Below are positions 26,701 through 33,613 of a stretch of DNA of 64,000 nt, one piece after another; position 1 is the first letter of the stretch; each line of letters opens with the position of its first letter. This stretch comes from Stenotrophomonas rhizophila (GTDB taxonomy: Bacteria > Pseudomonadota > Gammaproteobacteria > Xanthomonadales > Xanthomonadaceae). Where the stretch lies: NCBI RefSeq assembly GCF_007667275.1, contig NZ_VDQT01000001.1, positions 62,001-126,000 on the forward strand. The letters are read 5' to 3'. A model generated the notes under the pieces. That model made no database searches. It had not been told where the DNA came from and saw nothing but the letters and a program-made list of their open reading frames with translations. The position numbers and the translations under genes were made by a program.

Positions 26701-27689
26701 CTGCGGCGGACGCCGACTTCTTCGCGCTCGGCGGCGATTCGCTGTCGGCGGTCCACCTGCTGCTGGCGATCCAGCAGCGCTGGCGGCACGACCCCGGGCT
26801 GGGCGCGGTGTTCGCCGCACCCACCGTGGCCGCGCTGGCGGCGCGGCTGGATGCACCGGTGGCCGCGGCCGACCATGGGCTGGGACCGGTGATCGAACTG
26901 GCGCGCGGCGAGCCGGGCCGGGCGCCGCTGTTCGTGATCCACCCGGCGGGCGGCATCGCCTGGAACTACCGTGGGCTGGCGCGTGCGCTGCACCCGGCGC
27001 GCGACGTGCACGGGCTGCAGTCGCCCGCGCTCGATCCGACCCGACCGCTGCCCGCCAGCATCGATGCGCTGGCCGCCGACTACGCATCGCGCATCCTCGC
27101 GCTGCAACCACGTGGTCCGGTGCACCTGCTGGGCTGGTCGGTGGGCGGCATCATTGCCCAGGCGATCGCCGTGCAGGTCCAGGCCCGGCAGCGCGAGGTG
27201 GGCGCGCTGGTGCTGCTGGACGCCTACCCGAGCGAATGCTGGCGGGCCGAGCCCGAGCCCGACCCGGTGGCGGCGCTGCGGGCGTTGCTGGCCATTGCCG
27301 GCCATGATCCCGAGCGCCACCCCGAACTGGACAGCCGCGAACGCATCGTCGCGTTCCTGCGCCAGGGCGACAGTGCACTGGGCAACCTGCCCGGGCACGT
27401 GCTCGACGGCGTGGTCCGTGCGGTGACCGGCACCAATCGCCTGATCCGCGAACATCACCATCGCCGCTTCGACGGCACCCTGGTGCACGTCCGCGCCGGC
27501 CTTGACCACGCACGGCGCCCCCACCTGCAGTCGGCGCTGTGGCAAACGCATGCGGCGAGGGTGGAGGCGCTGCCCTTGCCGTTCCTGCATGCCGAGCTGA
27601 CCGGGCGCGACGCCGTGGCGCAGCTGGCGCCGTGGCTGTCGGCACGCCTGCAGCAGTGGGACCTCCCTTCACCGAAGGACCGAACATGA
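23796..27689 (+). CDS. entF: Nonribosomal peptide synthetase, C-A-PCP-TE, serine-activating
   Basis: A 1297-residue NRPS, about the length of enteric EntF. Order: condensation domain (HHLATDG at residues 138-144), adenylation domain from about 455 (YTSGSTGEPKG at 596-606, A10 lysine in NGKLDR), carrier domain (Ser982 in LGGDSLS) and thioesterase (Ser1115 in GWSVGG). The residues read at the specificity positions are Asp, Val, Trp, His, Phe, Ser, Leu, Val, Asp, Lys, the code of EntF for L-serine, from FDVSVW, HFVPS, VFTSGEA and LYGPTEAAVD. It should couple dihydroxybenzoyl groups to serine and release the product by the thioesterase. The product in S. maltophilia has been reported as distinct from enterobactin. 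ATGA overlaps link it to its neighbours. Confidence 0.93.
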   Translation: MTHPERQPLSEAQTGLWYAQRLSATPAAFNTAHVEWFDGALDVARFRAAADAAASEAEALCLRMAEDSAGVPQQWLDPAHVPLLQVVDLSARHDPVQAARQAMQADRLQPVDPGRDRLALQQLFVLGQQRFAWYLRVHHLATDGYGMALFSARVCALYAGDATDALQPVHAVWSEDALYRQSERRVADAGYWRTYLQGAAPVDALGAGSGSASADVLRLTDAVDAPLRDRLLAAAREMGQPWPDLLTALTAEYCRRFAASDELTVGVPYMGRLGSASARVPAMVMNVLPLRVQAGADERVEDRVRDTARALVRGRRHGRYRGEQLRRDLGQVGLQHRLYGPLVNVQPFYRPLPWPGVDAQLEVLCTGPVDDISFGFRGDATTALDLEIEAHPQQHTLPAVQAHARRLLHFVSAALQVQARGGRLDEVALCTPAEVEQWLHTVNATQHALADVTLAALLEAGMRASPSATALVFDGQTLSYAALEQRSRALALQLQALGVTRESRVVVALPRSMSLVIALVAVLRAGGAYLPVDLEHPDARLQKILASAQPQCVLAEAGDAPRFAGKQVLPPSQWSTHADAPLRDDVSPDDAAYVIYTSGSTGEPKGVLVEHRAIVNRLEWMRVQFGIGSQSRILQKTPATFDVSVWEFFLPLISGATLVVAAPGLHRDPRALTQLIVAERITTVHFVPSMLEAWLGVPEPGGLALRQVFTSGEALDARLRDRFHARVQAELHNLYGPTEAAVDVSWWPASPEDRSDPVPIGYPVWNTRLYVLDAQLQALPAGVPGDLYLGGVQLARGYLGRDDLTAGRFLDDPHLPGGRIYRTGDRARWRGDGALEYLGRSDHQVKLRGLRIELGEIEAALRSVAGVARAEVLLRDGDAGIPARLVAYVSGDALEPDALRRQLGTQLPAYMVPAAIVVVDGWPVTANGKLDRGALPLPDTDLPGRRAETPSERALAALFKQVLGLAEPAAADADFFALGGDSLSAVHLLLAIQQRWRHDPGLGAVFAAPTVAALAARLDAPVAAADHGLGPVIELARGEPGRAPLFVIHPAGGIAWNYRGLARALHPARDVHGLQSPALDPTRPLPASIDALAADYASRILALQPRGPVHLLGWSVGGIIAQAIAVQVQARQREVGALVLLDAYPSECWRAEPEPDPVAALRALLAIAGHDPERHPELDSRERIVAFLRQGDSALGNLPGHVLDGVVRAVTGTNRLIREHHHRRFDGTLVHVRAGLDHARRPHLQSALWQTHAARVEALPLPFLHAELTGRDAVAQLAPWLSARLQQWDLPSPKDRT

Positions 27690-28447
27690 AACTCACCGGA
27701 TTCGATGGCACCCTGGCGCTGGTCACCGGCGCTGCCGGCGGCATCGGCGTTGCGCTGGTCCGCCAGCTGCTGCACAGCGGCTGCGTGGTGGTCGCGACCG
27801 ATCTCGCGCTGCCCGACCTGCCGGCCCACCCGCGACTGCATGCACGCGTGCTGGACGTGACCGATCCGGCCGCGGTCGACGCGCTGGTCACGGCGACGGA
27901 AGCGCAGTGGGGTCCGATCGGTTTCGGGATCAGCGTCGCCGGCGTGCTGCAGGTTGGTGCGGTGACCAGCATCGACGACGCGCAGTGGCGCCGCGTGTTC
28001 GCGGTGAATGCAGACGGTGTCTTCCACCTGGGCCGCGCCCTGGCGCGGGTGATGACACCGCGCGGGCAGGGTGCCATCGTCACGGTGAGCTCGAATGCGG
28101 CCGGCGTTCCGCGCCATGGCATGGCCGCCTATGCGGCATCCAAGGCGGCCGCCACCATGTTCACCCGCTGCCTCGGCCTGGAACTGGCGCCGCACGGCAT
28201 CCGCTGCAACATCGTCGCGCCGGGGTCCACGCTGACCCCGATGCAGACCGGGATGTGGGCCGATGCCGATGGCGCGCGGCAGGTGATCGACGGCAACCCG
28301 GCGACCTACAAGGCCGGCATTCCGTTACTCAAGCTGGCCACCCCGGACGATATTGCACGGGCGGTGATGTTCCTGCTCTCCGACGAGGCCGGCCACATCG
28401 CCATGAGCGACCTGTATGTGGACGGCGGTGCAACGCTGCGCGGCTGA
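27686..28447 (+). CDS. entA: 2,3-dihydro-2,3-dihydroxybenzoate dehydrogenase
   Basis: A 253-residue SDR enzyme that oxidises 2,3-dihydro-2,3-dihydroxybenzoate to 2,3-dihydroxybenzoate with NAD+. Motifs: TGAAGGIG cofactor loop, Asp after strand 2 (VATDLALP) favouring NAD, catalytic Ser in VTVSSNAAGVPR, YAASK, and the EntA-type tail region PGSTLTPMQTGMW, which distinguishes EntA from generic SDRs. The start at 27686 overlaps the entF stop (ATGA). It is the last ent gene; its stop lies three bases from the stop of the convergent DUF2894 gene, leaving no room for a separate terminator. Confidence 0.93.
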   Translation: MKLTGFDGTLALVTGAAGGIGVALVRQLLHSGCVVVATDLALPDLPAHPRLHARVLDVTDPAAVDALVTATEAQWGPIGFGISVAGVLQVGAVTSIDDAQWRRVFAVNADGVFHLGRALARVMTPRGQGAIVTVSSNAAGVPRHGMAAYAASKAAATMFTRCLGLELAPHGIRCNIVAPGSTLTPMQTGMWADADGARQVIDGNPATYKAGIPLLKLATPDDIARAVMFLLSDEAGHIAMSDLYVDGGATLRG

Positions 28448-28450
28448 GGC

Positions 28451-29038
28451 CTACGACCTGCGCCGCGCCCGCGGCTTGGCGGGTGCGCGGCCGGGCGCGC
28501 TGTCGCGGCTGGGCAGGGTGCCGCGCTGCTGCATCTGTTCCAGCCAGGCCAGGTTGTCCACGTAGGCAAGGAAGTGCTCCAGGTACGCGGGGGAGACCTC
28601 GCCCATCCAGCCCAGTGCACGATGCACCAGCACGCTGGAGTTCAATGGACCGCCGTCGCTGGGGGCCTGTGCCAGCGTCTGCCGGACCTGGCCGGCAGTA
28701 CGCAACGCCGCCCACGCGCTGCGGAACTCGGCGAGGGCAGGCAGTGCAGGGTAGTCGGGATTGTGCGTCGGGCGAGGCTGGGCCAGCGCGGCCAGTGTGT
28801 CCGGCGTTCCAGCGGTCTTCGGTAGCGCCGTGGGAACCGGCGCGGCAGCCATGCGTTCGGCGTAGGCGGCCAGCAGTGCTTCCAGGCGAGCGTCCAGCAC
28901 GCCGCGCAGCGAACCGCTGGCCAGCTGCGCGCGCCGCTGCAGCGCTTCCAGGAACGCGAACTGCACCGGATCGAGGCGATCCAGCTGCTGCCCGCGCCAC
29001 TGCGCGAGCCGGTCGGCGTCGGCGCGGTTACCGTCCAT
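28451..29038 (-). CDS. DUF2894 family protein, last gene of the putative motor operon
   Basis: A 195-residue soluble protein with no signal or membrane segment. It has helical N-terminal and C-terminal parts (DPVQFAFLEALQRRAQLASG; LVHRALGWMGEVSPAYLEHFLAYVDNLAWLEQM) joined by a Pro/Thr-rich linker, ending in a basic tail (KPRARRRS). The C-terminal block is the DUF2894 signature. Function is unknown. It overlaps the OmpA-like gene by 11 bases, and I recall DUF2894 genes as regular neighbours of DUF3348, DUF802 and OmpA genes in proteobacteria, which argues for a functional link. A cytoplasmic accessory role to the membrane complex is an inference. Confidence 0.75.
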   Translation of the reverse strand: MDGNRADADRLAQWRGQQLDRLDPVQFAFLEALQRRAQLASGSLRGVLDARLEALLAAYAERMAAAPVPTALPKTAGTPDTLAALAQPRPTHNPDYPALPALAEFRSAWAALRTAGQVRQTLAQAPSDGGPLNSSVLVHRALGWMGEVSPAYLEHFLAYVDNLAWLEQMQQRGTLPSRDSAPGRAPAKPRARRRS

Positions 29039-29675
29039 CGCCCGCCGCGGTCGGTTTCGGGCGCGGAATCGGCGCCATCTCCACGCGTCGGTTGCGCGCC
29101 CGGCCTTCTTCGTCGGCGTTGGAGCCCACCGGTTGTTCGGCGCCGAAAGCGGCAGCGAACACCGACCCGGCCGGCACGCCTTCGGCGATCAGGGTGCGGG
29201 TCACGGTCAGCGCGCGCTCGGCCGACAGTTCCCAGTTGTCGGCGAACTGGCGGTTGCTGTCGCGTACCGGGCGGTCATCGGTGAAGCCGCTGACCATCAG
29301 GATTTCCTCGCGCGAGGACAGATACCCGGCCAGCGGCGCGGCCAGGCTGCGCAGCAGCTCGCGGCCTTCCGGCTGCAGCTGGTCGGAATTGAGCGCGAAC
29401 AGCACGCTGCCACGGATGCCGATGCGGCCATCCACCAGCGTCACCCGCCCGGCGGCCAGCGGGCCGGCCAGGGCCTGTTCCAGGGTCTGGCGCCGTTTCG
29501 CTTCGGCCTGGCGCTGCGCCACTTCCTCATCGAGGCGATGCGACAGCTCCAGCTGCAGTGCCACCACGCCGACCAGGATCAGCACGAACGCGCCCAGCAG
29601 CACCGACATCAGGTCGCCGAAGGCGGCCCAGATCGGCGCGCCGGTGTCGCCTTCCAGTTCGATCTCGTCGCTCAT
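29028..29675 (-). CDS. MotB/ZorB-like OmpA-domain membrane protein
   Basis: A 215-residue protein: a short acidic cytoplasmic N-terminus, one membrane helix (residues 15-40, FGDLMSVLLGAFVLILV) and a periplasmic OmpA-like peptidoglycan-binding domain (about 85-205; FALNSDQL, then GFTDDRP, then GRARNRRVEM). Asp21 lies inside the start of the helix at the position of the proton-carrying Asp of MotB (in its ADFMTAMM segment). This is the layout of the B subunit of ion-driven 5:2 rotary motors (MotB, PomB, ZorB). Its ATG overlaps the stop of the DUF802 gene (ATGA), which supplies a matching A-subunit-like partner. Function as a motor subunit is inferred from architecture. Confidence 0.85.
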   Translation of the reverse strand: MSDEIELEGDTGAPIWAAFGDLMSVLLGAFVLILVGVVALQLELSHRLDEEVAQRQAEAKRRQTLEQALAGPLAAGRVTLVDGRIGIRGSVLFALNSDQLQPEGRELLRSLAAPLAGYLSSREEILMVSGFTDDRPVRDSNRQFADNWELSAERALTVTRTLIAEGVPAGSVFAAAFGAEQPVGSNADEEGRARNRRVEMAPIPRPKPTAAGDGR

Positions 29676-31954
29676 GCGGTGGCCGTTCCGGCGCTGCGGC
29701 GGCGGCCGGCCAGCTGCTGCAGTTCTTCGATGATCTGCTGCTGCGAGAGCACGCTCAGGTCGATCACTTCGCGCGCCTGGGTCACGTAATAGGCCAGCTG
29801 CTCATCGCTGCGGGTCATCGACGCGTCCAGCGCGCCGGCCACCTGCTGCAGCTGTTCACCCAGCCCGCTGCTGGCGGTGCCGAAGCTCTGCATCGCGGTA
29901 CCGAACGCCTCGGCCAGGCTGGCCACTTCCACCGCGCTGCCGCTCAGTTGCGCGGCCACGCCATCCAGCTTGCCGGTCTCGGCAGCGATGTGGTCGGTGA
30001 ACTGCGTGCCCACGCGCTCCAGCAGATCGGCCGAGGTGCTGACCAGCGCGTCCACGGCGGTGCGCTGTTCGGTGGACGCGTGGTTGACCGCATCCAGCAG
30101 CGTTTCCAGCGTGGCCAGCAGGCGGGTGCGTTCGTCGAGCATGGCGGTGTCGCGGACCATGCTGTCGGACAGCTTCTGGCGCAGTTCGGCGACCACTTCG
30201 GCGGCCGCCTTCGGGGCTTCCGAGGCGAGCGTGACCAGTCGCGAGATCTCGCTGATGGTCTCGGCCGCATGCGCCTGCGCCTGCGTGCCGATCTCGTGTG
30301 CGGTACGCGACAGGGTTTCGCAGACCGCCTGCTGGCTCGCCGCAACCTGCGCACCGTTGTCGGCCCATTGCTGGCCGAGCTGTTCCGACAACTGCGTGAA
30401 GGCATCGCTCCAGGTGGCCAGGCGCTGCGCGTCGCGGGCTTCCAGACGATCCTGCAGGCCGCTGTGCGAGGCCTGCAGGCCATCCACCAGCGAACGCGCA
30501 TGGCCATCGAAGCTGGCGGTGGCGGCGACCAGTGCCTGCTGGTTGCGTTCGGCCAGTTCGGCGTTCACCGACTGCTGGCCCTGCAGCGCATCGCGCCACG
30601 CCTGCGCGTGGGTGCTGGCGCTGCTGTCCATGCGCTCGGCCACGGTGTCGACCCAAGCAGCCAGACGCGTACCAACCGAATCGAGCAGGCGGGCACCGTG
30701 CTCCCCCTGCAGCTGGCTGAAACCCTCAAGCGTGCTGCGCAGATCGCGGGTAAGGGCGGCATGACGCTGCTCCTGTTCGGTCTGCGCCCCGGTCCATGCA
30801 TCCACGCTTGCGTCGAGACGGGCGGCCAGGGTTTCCAGCAGCTGCACGGCACGCTGGTCGTGCTGTTCGCTGAGCGTGGCCAGGGTAGAACGCAGTTCTG
30901 CCGACAGGGTGTCGTGTGCCTGCTTCTGACTGCTGAGCGCAGCGTTCCAGGTCTCGCAGGTGGCGGCGCGGCTGGCCTCGAAGCCACTGGCCAGGCCGTC
31001 AAGCTGCGCACGCACGGCATCGCCTACCGTGGCCTGCAGGGCCGTGGTCTGCTGGCTGATGCCGGCCATGGTCTCGGCCATGATCGGCTGCAGGGCCTCG
31101 CCGACCGCACGCGCACTCTGCGCGACGCTGGCCTGCAATGCCTCCTGCACCGAACCGGCCAGGCGCTGGTGGGCGGCCTCGGCGCGGGCATGGAAGGCGT
31201 CCTGGCTGGCCGACAGGCGTTCGCCCGCCGCGCCGCTCTGCGCTTCGATCGCCGCGCTCATCGCCTCGAGGCGGTCGACCAGGGCCGGCATCAGGCCGGC
31301 CTGCGCCTGCAGCAGGCGGAACGCTTCGGCACGCTGCCAGGCCTGCGAATGCACGTGCAGGGTGGTGGCGATGCGGGTGTCCAGCTGCTGCACCACCTGC
31401 AGGCGTTCACGCCGGCACAGCGCGGCGAGCAGGCCGAGCATCGCCGAGGTGGCGACGCCGGCGATGGAGGTGCCGAACGCCACCGCCAACCCTTCCACCG
31501 GCGCACCGAGCGAGCCGCGGATGGCCTGCAGGTCGGTCGCGCTGCCCAGCGCCAGGCCGGTGCCGCGCAGGGTGGCCATCATGCCGAGCAGGGTGCCGAG
31601 CATGCCCAGCAGCACCAGCAGGCCGACCAGGTATGGGGTCAGCACCGGTGCCGGCAGCGCCACGCGCTCGCCCTCCACCCGCAGCCGCACGGCATTGCGC
31701 AGTGCATCGGGCACGCGCGCCAGCCACTCGCCCAGGCGCGCCGGCGCCTCGGCGGCATCGGCCACCGCCAGCGCCAGCGCCGAAGTCGCCTGCCGGTAGC
31801 GGTGCAGTTCCACTGCACCGGCCACGTAACAGGCGGCGATCACCAGCGCCACCGCCATGCCGACCGGGTTGCTGCCGACATAGCCGGCACCGATCCAGCA
31901 CACCGCCAGCAGGCCGGCAAGGAAAACAACGAGGTAGAGAGGAGTTCTGAACAT
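29672..31954 (-). CDS. DUF802 protein: MotA/ExbB-like membrane core with a long coiled-coil tail
   Basis: A 760-residue protein. Four hydrophobic helices are visible at about 5-23, 31-49, 107-127 and 155-179. Helices 3 and 4 carry the MotA/TolQ/ExbB pattern: LGMLGTLLGMMATLRG and LAVAFGTSIAGVATSAMLGLLAAL, small-residue helices lining an ion path. Residues about 185-750 are almost entirely Ala/Gln/Glu-rich helix with heptad character and no enzymatic motif, a cytoplasmic coiled-coil tail. The nearest known architecture is ZorA of Zorya. The ATG at 31954 is preferred over one 21 codons upstream that overlaps the preceding gene. It couples to the MotB-like gene by ATGA. I infer an ion-driven motor or force-transducing complex; cargo unknown. 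Confidence 0.8.
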   Translation of the reverse strand: MFRTPLYLVVFLAGLLAVCWIGAGYVGSNPVGMAVALVIAACYVAGAVELHRYRQATSALALAVADAAEAPARLGEWLARVPDALRNAVRLRVEGERVALPAPVLTPYLVGLLVLLGMLGTLLGMMATLRGTGLALGSATDLQAIRGSLGAPVEGLAVAFGTSIAGVATSAMLGLLAALCRRERLQVVQQLDTRIATTLHVHSQAWQRAEAFRLLQAQAGLMPALVDRLEAMSAAIEAQSGAAGERLSASQDAFHARAEAAHQRLAGSVQEALQASVAQSARAVGEALQPIMAETMAGISQQTTALQATVGDAVRAQLDGLASGFEASRAATCETWNAALSSQKQAHDTLSAELRSTLATLSEQHDQRAVQLLETLAARLDASVDAWTGAQTEQEQRHAALTRDLRSTLEGFSQLQGEHGARLLDSVGTRLAAWVDTVAERMDSSASTHAQAWRDALQGQQSVNAELAERNQQALVAATASFDGHARSLVDGLQASHSGLQDRLEARDAQRLATWSDAFTQLSEQLGQQWADNGAQVAASQQAVCETLSRTAHEIGTQAQAHAAETISEISRLVTLASEAPKAAAEVVAELRQKLSDSMVRDTAMLDERTRLLATLETLLDAVNHASTEQRTAVDALVSTSADLLERVGTQFTDHIAAETGKLDGVAAQLSGSAVEVASLAEAFGTAMQSFGTASSGLGEQLQQVAGALDASMTRSDEQLAYYVTQAREVIDLSVLSQQQIIEELQQLAGRRRSAGTATA

Positions 31955-31964
31955 GACAGCCCGG

Positions 31965-32630
31965 TTAGTGGGGGCGAAGCGCTGCAAGCAGGCCTTCGAT
32001 GGGGTGAAAACGGACATCCAGCTCGGCTAGGAGCACGGCCTGCATGTCGTTCCTGAACAAGTGCAGCCAGCCGCTGTCGGGATCGACCTCAGCGGTGCCG
32101 GCGTCGTCGCGCAGACGCTCGAAATGGGCGCCGAGCAGGGCCGGTACGCTGGCCAGCAGTTGCTGCTCGCGCGGGCTCAGCGCCTGCTCCATGGCCGCGT
32201 CCACCTCGGCCAACCGGGGCAGCTCGCCGGACCCGGCACTGAGCCGGTCCCGCAGCAGGCCGCGCAGGCGCCCGGTGGCGGTGAGCATGGCGCGCTGCAC
32301 GGTGAGACAGCGCTGGCGGTAGGCGGTGGCGTCGGTCGCGGCCGGTTTGCCTGCCGCCGGCGGGGCGGTGATGCTTTCGACCAGGGTGGCGCGTACCCGC
32401 GCGCATTCCTCGTCAAGCGCCTCGACGGAAGCCGGTGCGGCGTCGGCCACGGCCGGCAGGCGCCCGTCGAGCGCGCGCGACAGCGCCACGGCCCGGGTCC
32501 AGTCGATCCACTGGCTGAGCCGGTCGGACAGGTCGGGCCCGGTACGCGGGGCATTGCGGTCGGCCAGCGCCGCCAGCAACCGGATGAAGGGCGGGCCGGG
32601 GACAGGCGTGCGGTGCTGCTTCTTCGCCAT
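31965..32630 (-). CDS. DUF3348 family protein, first gene of the putative motor operon
   Basis: A 221-residue soluble helical protein, mostly Ala/Leu/Arg-rich, with no signal or membrane segment. The N-terminal FIRLLAALADRN, the central SQWIDWTRAVALSRAL and the C-terminal HLFRNDMQAVLLAELDVRFHPIEGLLAAL blocks are the DUF3348 family. The ATG at 32630 was chosen; a TTG four codons upstream is an alternative. Ten bases separate its stop from the DUF802 start. It leads the four-gene operon. Function is unknown; as a cytoplasmic protein it could regulate or dock to the coiled-coil tail of the DUF802 protein, which is speculative. Confidence 0.75.
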   Translation of the reverse strand: MAKKQHRTPVPGPPFIRLLAALADRNAPRTGPDLSDRLSQWIDWTRAVALSRALDGRLPAVADAAPASVEALDEECARVRATLVESITAPPAAGKPAATDATAYRQRCLTVQRAMLTATGRLRGLLRDRLSAGSGELPRLAEVDAAMEQALSPREQQLLASVPALLGAHFERLRDDAGTAEVDPDSGWLHLFRNDMQAVLLAELDVRFHPIEGLLAALRPH

Positions 32631-32654
32631 GGTTCCGGTCAAAAACCGCGAATT

Positions 32655-32665
32655 TTACACTGTAA
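32655..32665. promoter_or_regulatory. Perfect palindrome TTACACTGTAA upstream of the motor operon
   Basis: An 11-base palindrome (TTACA, C, TGTAA) lies 25 bases before the DUF3348 ATG and 131 bases before the divergent host-attachment gene. On the minus strand it abuts TAAAAT, a possible -10. A repressor site is possible; no candidate regulator is nearby. Confidence 0.35.
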
Positions 32666-32795
32666 TGACCGACCGACTCCCTGAATGCCCTTGCACACAC
32701 GGTGCACACGCGCCTATGCACCGCGCTTACATCCGTTTGCCTACGGTGGGGGCGGGCCAACACATCGCCCGTTTTTCCATCCAAGGAGTTCAACC

Positions 32796-33215
32796 ATGTC
32801 CACCCTGCAGATCCCCAAAGGTACCCTCGTCATCGTCGCTGATGGCGGCTCGGCCCGCGTGTTCACCAATGTGGGCGACGGCCGCACGCTGCAGCTGAAG
32901 CAGGAGGAGGAACTGGAGGTCAAGGACATCAGCGCCGAAGGCGTCTCCGGCCAGGGGCCGTCCGGCGCAGTGCCCAAGGACATGAGCATTTCCCAGCTCA
33001 ATGAAGCCACCTTCGCCAAACAGCTGGCGCAGCAGTTGAACGATCACGCGCTCAAGCACCGCTATGAGCACCTGATCCTGATCGCCGACCCCACCACGCT
33101 GGGCCACATCCGGCCGCAGCTGCACAAGGAAGTACAGAGCCGGATGCTGAAGGAGATCGCCAAGGACTACACCAATTCCACGCTGGACGACATCCAGCGC
33201 GCCCTGGCGGCCTGA
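32796..33215 (+). CDS. Host attachment family protein
   Basis: A 139-residue cytoplasmic protein matching the family named for proteins required for attachment to host cells. Landmarks are TLVIVADGGSARVF at the N-terminus, the KQEEELEVKD acidic strand, the FAKQLAQQLNDHALKHRYEHLILIADPTTLG core and HKEVQSRMLKEIAKDYT. AAGGAG lies 8 bases before the ATG at 32796. The family resembles the archaeal/eukaryotic release-factor eRF1 domain fold and its real function is not settled. It is followed after three bases by a thioredoxin-like gene and is divergent from the motor operon. Confidence 0.85.
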   Translation: MSTLQIPKGTLVIVADGGSARVFTNVGDGRTLQLKQEEELEVKDISAEGVSGQGPSGAVPKDMSISQLNEATFAKQLAQQLNDHALKHRYEHLILIADPTTLGHIRPQLHKEVQSRMLKEIAKDYTNSTLDDIQRALAA

Positions 33216-33218
33216 GTC

Positions 33219-33542
33219 ATGGCCTACGCACGCAGGTTCACCGATCTGCTCGAGCCTGCCCGCGCCGAGGTAGAGGCTGGCACGGGCTGGCAGCTGCTGG
33301 AATTCGGCACGGACTGGTGCGGGCATTGCGCGGCTGCGCAGCCGGTGGTCAAGGACTTTGTTGAAAAACACGGTCTTGACCACCGCAAGGTCGAGGACGG
33401 CAGGGGGCGCCCCTTGGGGCGCGCCTTCACGGTCAAGCTCTGGCCCACGCTGGTCCTGCTGCGCGACGGGCAGGAGGTGGCACGGGTGGTGCGCCCCACC
33501 ACAGAGGGAGATCTGGATGCCCTCGAACGCGCCGTCGGGTAG
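33219..33542 (+). CDS. Thioredoxin family protein
   Basis: A 107-residue thioredoxin-fold protein with the active site WCGHC (TDWCGHCAAAQPV, about residues 32-37) and the cis-proline region KLWPTLVLLRDGQEVARVV. The active site has His between the cysteines, as in some thioredoxin-like and PDI-type proteins, which raises redox potential relative to WCGPC. No signal peptide, so cytoplasmic. It follows the host-attachment gene by three bases and is presumably cotranscribed. Confidence 0.88.
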   Translation: MAYARRFTDLLEPARAEVEAGTGWQLLEFGTDWCGHCAAAQPVVKDFVEKHGLDHRKVEDGRGRPLGRAFTVKLWPTLVLLRDGQEVARVVRPTTEGDLDALERAVG

Positions 33543-33566
33543 CTGAATATCCCTTTATTCCCAATT

Positions 33567-33585
33567 TACCCAAAAGGGGTATAGT
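33567..33585 (+). promoter_or_regulatory. -10 element with overlapping inverted repeat before the toxin-antitoxin genes
   Basis: TATAGT at 33580-33585 is a good -10. TACCC (33567-33571) and GGGTA (33577-33581) are perfect inverted arms with a 5-base centre overlapping it. This fits an operator for autorepression by the Phd/YefM-like antitoxin encoded just downstream. The -35 is poor. Confidence 0.45.
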
Positions 33586-33613
33586 GGCCACATCCCTCCG
33601 CTGGATGTCCGTC

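Noticed and set aside
28451..32630. A full Zorya defence system
   Set aside because: Only the ZorA/ZorB-like architecture is present; no ZorC, ZorD helicase-nuclease or ZorE nuclease gene lies nearby, and the flanking genes are DUF3348 and DUF2894.
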